Made by a program: the position numbers and the translations under genes. The notes under the pieces are model-generated. The model worked only from the letters and a program-made list of their open reading frames with translations, searched no databases and was not told the origin of the DNA. A stretch of 64,000 nt of DNA. Origin: Cyrtodaria siliqua (lineage: Eukaryota; Mollusca; Bivalvia; Adapedonta; Hiatellidae). This document shows, one piece after another, positions 1-13,033 of the stretch (position 1 is the stretch's first letter; every line of letters starts with the position of its first letter). The DNA is taken from contig JAWPHD010007110.1 in assembly GCA_037043455.1 (NCBI GenBank), forward strand, positions 1 through 64,000, in the 5' to 3' direction.

Positions 1-288
1 CCAAGTTTCGACTATTCTAGTGTTTAATCAATTTAATTAAGAAACGTCATATATATAGATAGACTGCCCATGGAACAAAGATGATCCCTGTGTATAATGC
101 TTCATTTCAGTCGGATATAAACTGAAAGAGGAATTGCGCAGGATGATTTTATTGGATGGACGGACGGACGTACTGACAAGGTGATTCCTATATAGCCCCA
201 ATTTTTTTGAAACGGTTGCCTAAACTATAATAATATGAAAGAGGCATTAGTATGGTACTGCGCATAAAGATGACATAATGGCAGAAAG

Positions 289-427
289 ATGATTTGTTTG
301 TATGGTGTTTTACGTCATTTTCAACACATGTAAGGTTATATATGACGGTCTATGAGGCAGACCACCCACTTTTCCTGTGTTGAATCAGTACTGTACACCT
401 CTCGCCATCCGTAAAAATAGACGAAAT
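289..427 (-). repeat. SINE-like dispersed repeat, fragment
   Basis: This is the conserved GGTGTTTTACGTCATTTTC ... CACCTCTCGCCATCCGTAA module. The same module occurs at 25126-25272, 49419-49588, 55255-55490 and 56647-56715. The 55255-55490 copy carries a tRNA-like head, so this is probably a tRNA-derived SINE body. Confidence 0.7.
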
Positions 428-949
428 GCATGTATTTATACGTATATTTTCCAGAAATTTCGCAAGAAATTGTTTGCGAAAGTAAAATGACTTTTATGAC
501 AGGAAAGAACTTGCTATACACTATATCGAGGTCGGCGATTTTTACATGCGAGTATGATAAAAAAAAACTCTTAAATATAAAACCATTTAGATTGCGGTTA
601 GGAGCTCTATGCGTACCTCCAGTATATAACCTACGCATAGAGCTCTGTTGAACCTCATTTTTCACAGAACGCATTCTTCACACGTGTAAAGAATCCGCCG
701 CATTTTTTCTCAGAATTCGAACGCATTTTTCACATTACCTGCGAAATTTGCGTTTACCATCTATTTATCATGTACCATGAAAACGCATTTTTTCCATACA
801 CGTAAAATACCCCCAAAACATATGACAAAATGTAGCCAAAACTATTTTTTCACATGAATTTCACATTAATAGCTGTTTTCGTGAAGTTATGGAAATTGTA
901 GCAAAAGTAAACTTTAATGTGATTAACAAATTAACAATAAAATAGATAT

Positions 950-1010
950 ATGTCCGACCGTCTGTCCTTCCTTCCACCCGTCCTTCCGTCCGTCCTTTCG
1001 TTTGTCTGAC
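950..1010 (+). repeat. GTCC-rich simple repeat
   Basis: Imperfect CCGTCCTTCCGTCC runs, repeated at 25997-26055 in copy B. The surrounding 430-1850 interval has no supported gene; it is duplicated non-coding DNA. Confidence 0.7.
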
Positions 1011-1854
1011 TTATGCACTGGGTAAGAGATCAGACTGCATCAATTACCAACCAATCAGCGGACAGGGAAAAGTTCCAGGGTAAATTCGGAGCTATTACAC
1101 AGAATCTCTTAATTTTGATTGGTTGACAAGGTAAACATACCAAAAAATCTTGCTAAAAATTAAAATCCAACTTCTGAAGAGTACTTATAATCATACATTT
1201 GTGCAATGTATTCATAATGTGCTGCATAATAATAAAAATAAGTATATTTTACATTTTCATCATGTTTCTACATGCAAGTAGGTGGGTCAGCACCATCCGA
1301 GCCAAACAGCTTTTTCAAAACATACTCAAGGTATGGTTTGTGTATGTTTTTTGATAAAACTAAGATAGGTCTTTCAAAAGATGTAACCAAAAATATAGCT
1401 TCTTATATTAGGGAACTCAGTACAGAGCTTAGAGCTATAATGTACGTCCATGAAAAATGAATTGGTGTAGTATGACCAAGAACTCAGTCAATACAGAAAA
1501 CGCGAGTTCATACCCAGTGTACTGACTGGCTGTCGAAATGTCCTACTTGAAGAAGTGGTGGGAAAAGAATAACTACAGAAAAAATACGGTGACGGTGACC
1601 GGGATAAGGTGCTAATCTAACCTTCGACCTCTGGATGTGCAAGCTAGTTTCAATTTTCATCATTAGATGATCCCCCTGACAAATATCTGGACGGTTTACG
1701 CGACTCATCGTCTCGTTTAATAGTGAATTATTAGGTATTGTAAACTTAAGATACATTTGATGGTTAAGGCCGAACTTGAATAGTTCTGCTAATATCGCAT
1801 TAAAATCCTAACCACTTTTTTCGTGGCATCTATTACCTTTAGGCATAAGTTGTC

Positions 1855-2030
1855 GGGCATAAAAGTAGATATAAAAGTTGATATAAAAGTAGTGAATCCG
1901 GAGGTCGCGGGTTCGATCCCTAACATCGCCAGGCAACGGTCACTGTGATGATTGACCTAGGATTTTTCCCGATAGTCTTTCGTACCGCTATTGTAAGTGG
2001 GAAATGTGTAACCGCTTGCGGTGAAGTGTG
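1855..2030 (+). repeat. tRNA-like SINE remnant lacking its A box (copy A)
   Basis: A B-box-like GGTTCGATCCC follows only about three units of the 12-bp GATATAAAAGTA repeat. Compared with 26869-27180 in copy B, the A-box half and most repeat units are missing. Confidence 0.65.
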
Positions 2031-2734
2031 AAAAATGCGTTTTTGTTAAAAATCTCAAAAAAAAACCCGAATGCATTTGTCACAATTGCAAAATGTGAAG
2101 AATGCGGCCGTCATGTTGGAGTTCTATGCTTATATACTGAAAGGATAAAGAAACGCATAATCAAAAAATTGCCTATACTACACTAGTATATACCTCTACT
2201 TCCACGTAATATTTAGTGTCTTTCATGATTCATCGGTTTTTGCGCACAATATGACCTATTTATGTGCCGACTTGCCGTAAAACACCATTCATTCATTCAT
2301 TCATTCCACGTAATATTCCAGATATATCTCAACGTGTTTTGTACAAAAAGGGGCTACAACTAATTACAGAAGGACAACTCTGTCATGTAGTAGACCGTTT
2401 AATCAAAGCATACTTTGTTACACGAAATTCATAAATGCTGAAGTTTCGCTTGAAAAGGTCAAGCCATTTCAGTATTGTGTTTTATGTTAAGAGATTGCAA
2501 CGTTTAAAGTTTGCTCACCTGCTTAATAAAACGTTCGGTGCTGTTTAAACCTTCTTTCCGAAAGGACAGATCTAATGTCGCCTTGTACCATTCGATTAGC
2601 AGTAGCATATTAAACATACAATATATAGCGGAAATACCCATTATGCGTTTCTCTGTGCATACATACCTTTTCTTACGTATAGGACTCCAATGGGAGCGCA
2701 AGTCGGTGGGAGGTCTATGCGTCGCTACAAACCC

Positions 2735-2757
2735 TCCCCCCCCCCCCCCCCCCCCCC
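2735..2757 (+). repeat. Poly-C tract
   Basis: A run of more than 20 C, reduced to a few C in copy B near 27505. 2040-3840 otherwise holds duplicated non-coding DNA with a short ATTC run near 2285 and no supported gene. Confidence 0.85.
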
Positions 2758-3844
2758 TGTAAAGTATAATCTATGCGTCGCTACAAACCCTTCTTGTCAT
2801 GTAAATTATAATTCTACCTGTGTACAGGAACGATGTGCATTACTCGAGGTCTATAAAATGTATATACATTGATCCTACACCGACCAACCGACTATTCGTT
2901 GTATTGCCCGGACCGATAGCTAACAATTTTGCTAAGTTGTCCAGTGGTCAGTTAATTATTTCCATTTAATATGAAAGAAGTAGATTTTGTTTATTTAATT
3001 TATATCCATCCATCTTTAAATGAATGTCAACAGATATTACAGAAAATTTTCCGACCGTTTGCCTTTAAAAATAAAGAAAATCTAAACATCCAAAGTTCAC
3101 GTTTCCAGAAAACAAGGTACAAACTAAACAAAATAAGCTTGTTTTCTGTTATTTCTTAGTGATACCAGAACGTTTGGAAACTCACTGATTGCCACCTCTT
3201 TATCAATGTTTATGTAAAGTATCAACGAAATGTATGGCTCAAAAAAACGTTATTGAGTGTCAAGTGAGAAGCATATAGGAAAAAAATGCAATCGTTTTTG
3301 ACCGATTTTTGTTGGAGGGCGATCTGCAGGCCTGGAATACACCAACCATTCTTCAAACTATTCTTAGACTTCAGCCCATTTTGTATCTGATTTTAAGGAG
3401 ATTGATAGTTGAATTACCTTAATATAACAAAAGCACGCAGCTATTTACCTTGTCTTATGGAAACATGAACTTTGAATGTTCAGAGTGTATTTATTGTTTA
3501 AGGTCGGGACATGTTCTGTAATATCTTTCGACATCCAGCTAAAGAGGGATATATATTAAATAAACAAAAGATGCTTCTTTCAAATGTAATAGAATGAATT
3601 TACTAACTTCGAGAAATTTCAAAACATGTTCGCTATCGTCCCGGCTATTTGTATCGGTCCGGGCAATAGTAGGTTGATGGATCAGTGTGAATACCCGATT
3701 TATCCATGAGCTGGTAAACATGAAAGTTCAAATAAAAACACGCCTACAATGATGAATGAGATTTAAAAATAGGCATGTAGCTTTAAGCATACATCACCGA
3801 ATATAGTATCATAGTGTCCCAAATAGATTTTGCATAATCGATGT

Positions 3845-3896
3845 TGGGGGCGGGGGGAAGGGGGGGGGAAGGGGGGAAGGGGGGAAGGGGGAAGTG
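3845..3896 (+). repeat. G-rich tract with G-quadruplex potential
   Basis: Seven or more G-runs of 5-9 separated by AA. The corresponding site in copy B (about 28652) has a single GGGGG, so this is a copy-A-specific expansion. Confidence 0.85.
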
Positions 3897-4339
3897 AAAA
3901 CCTACAACGACAAATGTTATATAGAAATTCATTGCATTGCTTGGGTTGATTGTAAAATTATTTTAAAATTATTATCCCACGCGATTCGAAGAAAAAGCTA
4001 GGATCATGTAATTGTCTCCGTCCGTACGTCCGCGCGTTCCTGGGGATGGAATGCATCTCCTCTTATATAAAACTATGGACGTTATACTTTAGGATATGAT
4101 TGACCTAGGTCCAGCTATGCACACAACACCTTTGGAATTATAATTCAACCTCAGTGGGCTCGGCTAGTAGGGGTGGGTTGGTCTTACACAAGAATTGTAT
4201 AACCTACAGATCTGACAAATCATTCACTCAAGTTATAGAACAAGTCAGACGGGATTTTGAAATGTTGATTTTGAATAGGATGTCTGAGTCATTCCCTTGG
4301 GATGAACTTGAGAGGGTGGGGTGGGTCAAACATTATTTT

Positions 4340-4846
4340 TCGAGATCCCCACCCATAACCATACACTTACTGCATCAACAGACGGATACAACCATCCAAT
4401 CAGCATTGACACCAGGGTATATTCCCACCCACGGGGGCATAAACCCTGGGCAATAAACTGGAATCTGTTTAGACCCCCACCCTATAACCACATATATACT
4501 ATTACTGGACATGAACAGACGAATACAACCATCCAACAGCAACGGGGCTCGGGGTCCGTCCCAACCCTGGAAAAATAACGCATGTACATAACTTGAAAGC
4601 CGTTGAGATCCCATATTATAACATGTATACACTTATTAAGAACAGACGGATACAACCATCCAACCAGCATCGCTCCTGGTGTATATTCCCACCCTTGGGA
4701 CATAACCCCTGGGCCATAAGTTGGAAAATATTGAGATCCCCATTCTATAACCATGCACTGGGAGTGAACAGACGGATACAACTATCCATCCAGGATTGGC
4801 ACCGAGCTACATCCCTACCTTGGGGACATAACTCCTGGATCGTAAC
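4340..4846 (-). repeat. Tandem array of about 130-bp units (copy A)
   Basis: About four units, each with GATACAACCATCCAA, a CCCTGGG..ATAA block and a GATCCCCA..CTATAACCA block, spaced about 126-138 bases apart. Open frames over it on both strands are repeat-derived. Confidence 0.75.
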
Positions 4847-4848
4847 TA

Positions 4849-5302
4849 ATGCCCCCTTTACACAGAAGGAGATCGTTGAGCAATACAAAATTGGCCCGAT
4901 CTCTCTACGATCTCATAAAACCTCGAACAAGTCGGTCATTGAGCGATCAAAAATTCAATTTTCGGCAACTTTAATGGCGATCCATAGAGATCATTGAGCG
5001 ACCTTGGCGATCATTGAGCGCTCATTGAAAGATCGCTGAGAGATCATTGGGAGACCGATGAAATCGTTGAGCGCTCCTTGAGCGTTCGTTGAGAGATCGC
5101 TTACCTTGGTGATCGATATCCTCATAGTTTTGGACTGGGTCAAAACTATGAGGAGACCGTGGCGACCGTAGAGATCACTGGAGGATCATTGAGAGATCAT
5201 TGCGATATGTTGGCGATAACTGGGCGTTCATTGAAAGTTCGTCAAGAGATCTGGCCAATTTTTGATCGCTCAACGATCGCCACCTCTGTGTAAAGGGGGT
5301 AT
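4849..5302. mobile_element. MITE, 454 bp, inserted in copy A only
   Basis: The ends are inverted: ATGCCCCCTTTACACAGA at left and the complement of ATACCCCCTTTACACAGA at right, flanked by TA on both sides. Copy B at about 29603 shows the empty site with one TA. Internally it is rich in GATCGTTGAGCG motifs, with a perfect 14-bp stem (5119-5132 with 5141-5154). No coding capacity. A TA duplication fits Tc1/mariner-type mobilisation, though a TWA target of the Harbinger type is also possible. Confidence 0.85.
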
Positions 5303-5544
5303 TAGAAACCTTGCTTTCCTTCAGACGGAATTATGAATGTGACACCTAAGTCATGCACTTGGTGTAACATTTTAGAGGGTTGGCGGGATAAAGAACACAT
5401 TTCTCTCTGAATAGGGTCGTGTGTAAATCAAAGTGAACGTTATTGGATCATAATAAGGCGCGGGGATGTGCGATGGAGTGCCATCGACTGCGCAATCTTG
5501 TTATATATTGAAATGTAAATAAAAGTTAAGAGAAAGGCGTGGAT

Positions 5545-7719
5545 GGGTCATTTTCATAAAATGGAGTGGAGAGATAAGACTTGGTACAAAATTATGTAAA
5601 ACGAATATGCGTCAAACTAAATTTCATATATAATAACAGCATAAACGAGTATGTGGACAGTCAAAACCTAAAAGATGCAAACATAGCGCTTTCAAATAAA
5701 TGTTGTATTACTATTTAAAACAGCAACAATCCTTGCCATGTGTCTGTGATGTTACCGAAATTGTTTGATCAATTTAAACGGTGAAAACCAAAGTATAAAG
5801 TAAAAGAACACACTAATGTGACTCATACATTACTGTGTTTACACCAAAACTAAATATTGGGATAGTTGTCTCTTTATCGTTGTTAAAATAACAATATTGA
5901 ATAACTTAACAAAATAAAAATATTAAACATTATCTTGTCCTAGATACTATTCGAATAAACTCAAACAAGAACATTTTAAATAAAAAATGGCAAGCTAAAA
6001 CATATGACAATATCAATTGTACCACTATATCACAAATAAGTAGCGGTAACAGCACATACACTGCGGTAACTTCAAGGACATATTTTGAATCACCTATGAC
6101 CACTCCAAACATATTATTAGTTGTGCGTCACAGTTATCACGTTAGACGTGTAGAGGCGTCATTTTGGAATGAGTGTTACATTGACACATCTGCTTTAACA
6201 CAAACAGTAAACCATTTGTTATTTTCAAATCATAAAACTGGTAACACTAACGACACGTTTTGTAATACCAAAGACAGCTTCAGACTTATTATCAGTTGTG
6301 CATCCCAGTTATGACTGTATACGATTAATGGCAACATTTTGTAATGCATGATACCTTGGCACATCAGTTTTAAAGCAAACGAAAACCATTTACTTATTTC
6401 AGATCGTTCACTTGAGTTATTGTAAAATTAGGTAACATCAATGACATATTTTGTTACACCAAATACGACTCCAGAGTTTTTATCAGTTTTGCATCAAAGT
6501 TATGACTGTAGTTGTTTTGTGGCGTTATTTTGGGAAGCTTATTATACGTTCACATACTTTTTAACATCAAAAAGAACAAAACATTTAACATGAAAACCAG
6601 TGATTAGTGCTAGATTAAACTTGTCTTTAATGTTGCTGTATGTGTATATGATGTTAAGGCCATACACTCGGGTATATTTATTAGAGACAGTGCACGATAC
6701 ATTTGATACATTCCGACGGCATGTTGCATCTTAAACATCTTCGCAAAAACATAACCATATAAACTGGTTGTCATTGCTGTTACCTCAGGTGTCTGTGCTG
6801 TTTCTTTTTGCTTTAATTCAAACTGAACTGTATTGATATATATTCCAACTCTGTTTACAAGCTATACTGGATTGACGTTCATATTAAGAATGCATTTTTA
6901 TCAGGTAATTGCGTAATGCTTCTGTAAAATTAATTTGATCCAGTAATAACAATACGATATATTTGCTGTTACAAAATGATGTATATGATGTTACTAAATT
7001 TGTGGTAACACCAAAGACAGTAATATCAATGACAATTTCTACGAAATAAACAAATATATTTAAAAAATATTTTTGCAGACGACATTATTTTTACAAGACA
7101 ATTGTTTGTACAGTATAATGTTTTTAATATTATATTGCATTTATCTTTAATACTGGTAATTCGAAGACATGACAAATGAATACGTAAAGAAAATCGCATA
7201 ACCTTTTGTACATACTTCCAAAAAAAAAAACTTTATCCAAAAAAAAACACTCCGTTAACTGGAAGTAAAAACTGTGGGAGGTTTTGTTATTTGCTAGAAT
7301 AACTTGAGGGAGATTACTCGTATTTCATCGTTTATATAGAAGTAACATCACGGAAACAAATCCGTGGGACAGTATATAAATTGTACATGAACAATTTACA
7401 GATGGCATTTTTTTTTTATTATATATATGTAAACTGAACACATTATACTCGTAAACCAGAAACAAACATCAACAAAATACCACTTTCTTTCATAAAAGAT
7501 TGATGCACGCAATATGTACCACCATCGTGGAACAATGAAATATCTGTAGATTTTACATGTTCAGTACCATATACAATTCATGAACTGCTCTGTTATTGTT
7601 ATTTTTTGTCTTTGAATTTGTATATTATATCCCTATATGAATCAAACAAGAAAAAGAAGTAATGTAAACTATAGCTGAAAAGAGAAATCAGCTATCTCTC
7701 CATTTTTTGAAAATGACCC
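5545..7719. mobile_element. Non-autonomous DNA transposon, 2,175 bp, in copy A only
   Basis: The terminal inverted repeats begin GGGTCATTTTC and run about 27 bases (GGGTCATTTTCATAAAATGG at left; GGGTCATTTTCAAAAAATGG at right, read inward). Flanking GGAT is duplicated at 5541-5544 and 7720-7723, and copy B has one GGAT in the empty site near 29867. It is very AT-rich, with degenerate internal units of about 190 bases (6090-6560) and no open frame worth calling. The superfamily is not assignable from what is seen. Confidence 0.82.
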
Positions 7720-7849
7720 GGATAAATGGATGAATAGAACTGAATCTAAAATTATATTAAAATAATGTGCTTAAAGAAAACAAATGAATAAATTCGCCGA
7801 ACGAGTTGATACACAATTTATCAATGATTGGCACTGGGTTTGAGTTTCT

Positions 7850-7935
7850 TCACTGTTGTTGAATTGAATTGTGTTTTACGTCGCACCAACTCGAAAAAGG
7901 TTATATGGTGCCAAAAACAAATAACATTTCAGGCC
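7850..7935 (+). repeat. SINE/MITE-like module duplicated in both copies
   Basis: The GTGTTTTACGTCGCACCAAC..GGTTATATGGTGCCAA module recurs at 29995-30065 and resembles the start of the dispersed module at 289-427. The rest of 7724-8450 is duplicated non-coding DNA. Confidence 0.55.
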
Positions 7936-8454
7936 TACCCTCCATTTACACCATGTTAAAAAACATTACATGGTCCGAGTATTACTTTCATACCCCATCC
8001 AACCCCTTCTCCAAGAAGTGAAAACGGGGTTGACTGGGGTATGAAATAAAACCTTAATTTCAGCTTAAAAGTTTGCATATTGTAAAATTAAAACATATAA
8101 TAGGTAATTTTTAACAGATTATCGCAGTTTCCAGCAAAGAAATGTTTTAAACGTGTTTTATTGTCGAAAAATTCATTATAAAATCATGCTAATATAACCT
8201 TTCCCATCGCTTAATGGAATTAAGGCGGGACCACGTAATGAAAATATGCACACTGGACAGACTAATTTAGAGTTTGACTAGAGTTTTTCACTTATTTTGA
8301 ATTTAAATAAAATTCTAAAAATGCTTTATAAAAGCTCTATCGCATCTAGCTATCATTAACAGCATGGAATAAAAAAAATATGTGAAAATAAAGCAAGGTC
8401 CCTTTAATTTCTTCAATGTTCGTAACAGGCATTTTCTCAACTGCATCATTAGTT

Positions 8455-8695
8455 TGCATCATATTGTCTAATGTAGCAGTATCTAGATCAGCTTGTATGT
8501 TGCGACACATCGTCTAATGTAGCAGTATCTAGATCAGCTTGTATGTTGCGACACATCGTCTAATGTAGCAGTATCTAGATCAGCTTGTATGTTGGAATCA
8601 CATTGTATAAAGTAGCAGTATCTAGATCAGCTTGTATGTTGATTCAGATTGTCTAATGTAGCAGTATAGGGTGTTTTAATGATCAGCTTGTATGT
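8455..8695 (+). repeat. 46-bp minisatellite, about 5 units (copy A)
   Basis: The unit contains TCTAATGTAGCAGTATCTAG and ATCAGCTTGTATGTT. The homologous site in copy B carries about 24 units. 8700-10150 after it is duplicated AT-rich non-coding DNA with no supported gene; a proline-rich open frame at 9835-10020 is only G/T-rich low complexity. Confidence 0.9.
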
Positions 8696-10157
8696 TGAAT
8701 AAGGAATAACTTATGCTCATTCATTAGGGTGTTTTATTCGAAGTCCTGTAGTTTTGGTGTCAAACATTAATTTCGATGATGGCTTACATTTTACAATCCA
8801 TTGTTCTGACAAGACAATCCGGAAAAAAATAAGATGGCAACGTTATTTAATCTTCGAATACAAAGAAATTAAAACTGAATGTTGTATTCCTGTATTTATT
8901 TAATAAAATATTGCGCAATATCGCAATTATGCCCTTGTTTTAAAGTTCAGTAATGTAATAGTATATGTCGTGAACTCTGACCTCCGATATGGTTTCGTAT
9001 TGTTTTAAACTATTAAAATGAAACTAGAACTTTTACGCAAGTATAAAATGAAACTAGATTTTCTATCTTTTTGAGCGTTACGGTGAAGTCTGTATATTTA
9101 ACATAGTCGTCAGTTTGAACTTGTAGTGAGTAGGCAGAAACGGGCGTTCTGAAAGACTTGTCTGGAAGGTAGGATTATTTCTCTAAGTCTATTTATATTT
9201 CAGGTTATGTTAGAAATTTGTCATATTTTCCTTCCCCCCCCCCCTTTTTTTATTATTTCGCATTAACGATTAATTATTTAATGTAAAAACAGTTAATGTA
9301 TAGTTTGGATCACATATACATATGTATATCAATAAATACATTTTAAATGTGTATTACATGTACACGGAATTAATATAAACTTATAAACATAATGTCTATA
9401 TTGTATAACGTAAAGACCTACACTGACTTATATGGTAATGAATAAATACATAACACGAGCTGTGTTGGTGCGTCTTTATTATTTTATTATTTATACTCTT
9501 GTCATCTTTACGTGTAGACTCTATATGTTTAATAATGTCCCTACCATAGTGAAAGGATGAAATGGTTATATAAATATTCATGAACAAAATATCATAAACT
9601 GTCACACCTTCTTATGACTTCATAAATACCTATATACATAATTATATATATGTATACTATAGACCATATTGCACCAGTAACATATTTACAAATTTGGTAG
9701 AATAATGAAGAAATTGTTTCATTTTTTAAATTTAATTATATTCAAGCAGTTTTAAAGGCAAAATGATACAGGATTAATACATCGAGGTGCTAATTTAAGG
9801 TTTGATATACAACTCAAGATTGTCGTGTGTCCCTTTAATGTATACCGTACTCGTGGTTTTTATTCGGTTTTAGTTTAGTTGGGGTGGGTGGGGTGGGAAA
9901 GGTGGTGAGTTTGTGTGTGGTGGACGGGGGCGTTCGGGTGTGTGTGGGGCGGGGGGGGGGGGGAGGGGTAGATATAAGAAGCATATGAGTTTTTCGGAAA
10001 TAGTATGTGCTACATAACACATTGACTGTGCTGTAATTATAGATTATTTAGACGAGTCGAATCTATTTTCTGAAAAATAAATGAACCAGATCCAGTTTTT
10101 GTACAACCGCTTAATTGCGTACAAACACTTGACCGCCTGTCAGTATGTATCTTATAA

Positions 10158-11455
10158 GTAGCAACGCTAAACGTAAAAGCGTCGCTAAATGTAAAAACGT
10201 TTGTCGCTAAACGTAAAAAGGGTGGTTAAATGTAAATGTAAATGTCTTCAAATGTAAAAAAGTGAGCGTCGCTAAATGTAAAAAAAAAGGAGCTAAATGT
10301 GAGCGTCGCTAAATGTAATAAAAAAGGAGCTAAACGTGAGCGTCGCTAAATGTAATAAAAAAGAATCTAAACGTGAGCGTCGCTAAATGTAATAAAAAAG
10401 GAGCTAAACGTGAGCATCGCTAAATGTAATAAAAAAGGAGCTAAACGTGAGCGTCGCTAAATGTAATAAAAAAGGAGCTAAACGTGAGCGTCGCTAAATG
10501 TAATATAAATGGATTTAAATGTGAGCGTCGCTAAATGTAATAAAACAGGAACTAAATGTGAGCATCGCTAAATGTAATAAAAAAGGAGCTAAATGTGAGC
10601 ATCGCTAAATGTAATAAAAAAGGAGCTAAATGTGAGCGTCGCTAAATGTAATAAAAAAGGAGCTAAACGTGAGCGTCGCTAAATGTAATAAAAAAGGAGC
10701 TAAATGTGAGCGTCGTTAAATGTAATAAAAAAGGAGCTAAATGTGAGCGTCGCTAAATGTAATAAAAAAGGAGCTAAACGTGAACGTCGCTAAATGTAAT
10801 AAAAAAAGAGATGATCGTGAGCATCGCTAAATGTAATAAAAAAGGAGCTAAACGTGAGCCTCGCTAAATGTAATAAAAGTGGAGCTAGATGTGAGCGTCG
10901 CTAAATGTAATAAAAAAGGAGCTGAACGTGAGCGTCGCTAAATGTAATAAAAAAGGAGCTAAACGTGAGCGTCGCTAATGTAATAAAAAAGGAGCTAAAC
11001 GTGAGCGTCGCTAAATGTAATAAAACAGGAACTAAATGTGAGCGTCGCTAAATGTAATAAAAAAGGAGCTAAATGTGAGCATCGTTAAATGTAATAAAAA
11101 AGGAGCTGAACATGAGCGTCGCTAAATGTAATAAAAAAGGAGCTAAGCGTGAGCATCGCTAAATGTAATAAAAAAGGAGCTAAACGTGAGCGTCGCTAAA
11201 TGTAATAAAAAAGAGCTAAATGTGAGCATCGCTAAATGTAACAAAAAAAGGATTTAAACGTGAGCGTCGCTAAATGTAATAAAACAGGAACTAAATGTGA
11301 GCGTCGCTAAATGTAATAAAAAAATAGCTAAATGTGAGCATCGCTAAATGTAACAAAAAAGGATTTAAATGTGAGCGTCGCTAAATGTAATAAAACAGGA
11401 ACTAAATGTGAGCGTCGCTAAATGTAATAAAACAGGAACTAAATGTAAAAACGTT
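10158..11455 (+). repeat. 37-bp minisatellite inside a transposon-like element whose right end is lost (copy A)
   Basis: It begins with about 68 bases matching the left terminal repeat of the copy B element (32857), then about 32 units of GAGCGTCGCTAAATGTAATA plus AAAAAGGAGCTAAACGT. The right terminal repeat present in copy B is deleted here at about 11505. Confidence 0.88.
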
Positions 11456-11848
11456 TTGTTGTTGATAAGTGTAAAAGGAGAAAACGACATATGTAAAGAT
11501 GTGAATTCAAGTGATTCATTTTTGATTTTATTCAAACCATAGCATGCTTCAGAAGCACAGTTGCGTACGTCATGGTACGGTCAGCACAGTAACATGTAGA
11601 TGGACATACACTTTTTACAAGATTTTGTGAGGAAAAATCTCAAAAAGTACTGGATAAATCGAATTGCATTTTGCGCCGTAGGAAAGAGCTCACTTTGTAG
11701 GGTAGGTATGATTTAATATTTAAACGACGTTTATGAGAAAGAAATTTTTGAGAAAGTTATGAAGGCAAAAATAACCGAATCGAGTGCTTTGTTGGTAATT
11801 TTGTGCCGTGAAACCAATCAAAAGTCACGTGTTTCGCACACCTTGATA

Positions 11849-12150
11849 CATTATATTGAACCAGTATGCATGGAGTGTATTTATTACAGTGCGTATTTAT
11901 TATATTGAACCAGTATGCATGGAGTGTATTTATTAGTGTGTGTATTTATTATATTGAACCAGTATGCATGGAGTGTATTTATTAGAGTGTGTATTTATTA
12001 TATTGAACCAGTATGCATGTAGTGTATTTATTAGAGTGTGTATTTATTATATTGAACCAGTATACGGAGTGTATTTATTAGAGTGTGTATTTATTATATT
12101 GAACCAGTATGCATGTAGTGTATTTATTATATTATATTTATGATATTGAA
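11849..12150 (+). repeat. 50-bp satellite, about 6 units (copy A)
   Basis: Units of TATTATATTGAACCAGTATG, CATGTAGTGTATTTATTAGA and GTGTGTATTT. Copy B has more than a hundred units at the same place. Confidence 0.92.
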
Positions 12151-12164
12151 GGGCACACGTTCTA

Positions 12165-12270
12165 TTAACATGAGTTACGGCCCTTCTCAAGGTAATGAAA
12201 ACATGAGTTAGGGCCCTTCTCAAGATAATGAAAACATGAGTTGCGGCCCTTCTCAAGGTAATGCAAACGA
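12165..12270 (+). repeat. About 34-bp triplicate flanking the satellite
   Basis: ACATGAGTTACGGCCCTTCT plus CAAGGTAATGAAA occurs three times; the matching sites in copy B have one or two copies. 12270-12615 is duplicated AT-rich sequence without a gene. Confidence 0.85.
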
Positions 12271-12615
12271 TTTGTTTAAACAGTTTAATAGTTTTTTTAA
12301 GTCTCATCACAGTAAAATATTATTTACAATATAACAATTCATAAAATATAACCGTGCCATTCTTTTTTTAGAATTACAAGAGACTAACATGTAAAAATAT
12401 AATAAAAAACATTTATCTTAAAAGTTAAAAATTAACAAATATATATAATATAAACTTTACAACAAAAACAAAACAGTACATGCTGAGTATATACAGTAAA
12501 TAAATAACATGATGAGCATTTACTACGTTATCATTAACATTGCATTGTATTCTTTTAATTGGCGTTCTAAGGTGGAAAATACCGTGTCAAAGTTTTAAAT
12601 TATTTAGTGGCTATG

Positions 12616-13033
12616 TATACTGAAACGCAAAAGAAACGCGACTCGGGAATTTCCTCTTTATAGTATGTACTATATGCTGCTGTTATGGCTACGTAAGACC
12701 TTTCCTTTCGGAAAAAATACTAAAACAACACAAAATACAGCAAATATTATTCCTTCAAACTTTCATTATTGACAGAGTACGCGTTTGGCTCAAGCATTTG
12801 AGTAAACTTAGGATGCACATTTTTGCAAACTCTTTACGTTAAATACAGTACTGAACTGGCTCAGTTTTTCAAAGAGGAACTTCAACATTTATGAATTTCT
12901 TGTTATAAGGTGTAATGTGATAAAACCGTCTACAACATCACAGTTGTGTCCTTTCTCTAATTAAATGCAACATTTTTTTTACAAAACATCTTGGGATTTC
13001 TTTGGTATATTATGTGGAATTAAGTGTATAGCG
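12616..13033. mobile_element. Truncated TIR element (copy A)
   Basis: The left terminal repeat TATACTGAAACGCAAAAGAA is present, but the right one, present in copy B at 42240-42287, is missing. The homology between copies A and B ends at this truncation. Confidence 0.75.

Larger units (their letters stand above)
37..13033 (+). repeat. Segmental duplication, copy A
   Basis: The block is collinear with 24883-42250 in direct orientation. Shared landmarks are the GACGGACGG-ended element, the SINE pieces, the ORF-like 1272-1460, the tRNA-like segment, the roughly 130-bp array, the 46-bp array, the 37-bp array, the 50-bp array and the truncated TIR element at 12616. Many stretches of 100-300 bases match with only a few differences. 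The left edge lies inside a repeat element, so copy A starts mid-element. Confidence 0.9.

Noticed and set aside
1272..1460. 62-codon open frame conserved at 26312-26500
   Set aside because: The two copies differ by about three synonymous and seven non-synonymous changes, so there is no sign of coding constraint; they are similar only because the whole block is duplicated.
8455..8695. Regularly spaced repeats considered as a CRISPR-like array (also 30325-31480)
   Set aside because: The whole 46-bp unit is repeated with no unique spacers, in a eukaryotic intergenic region.
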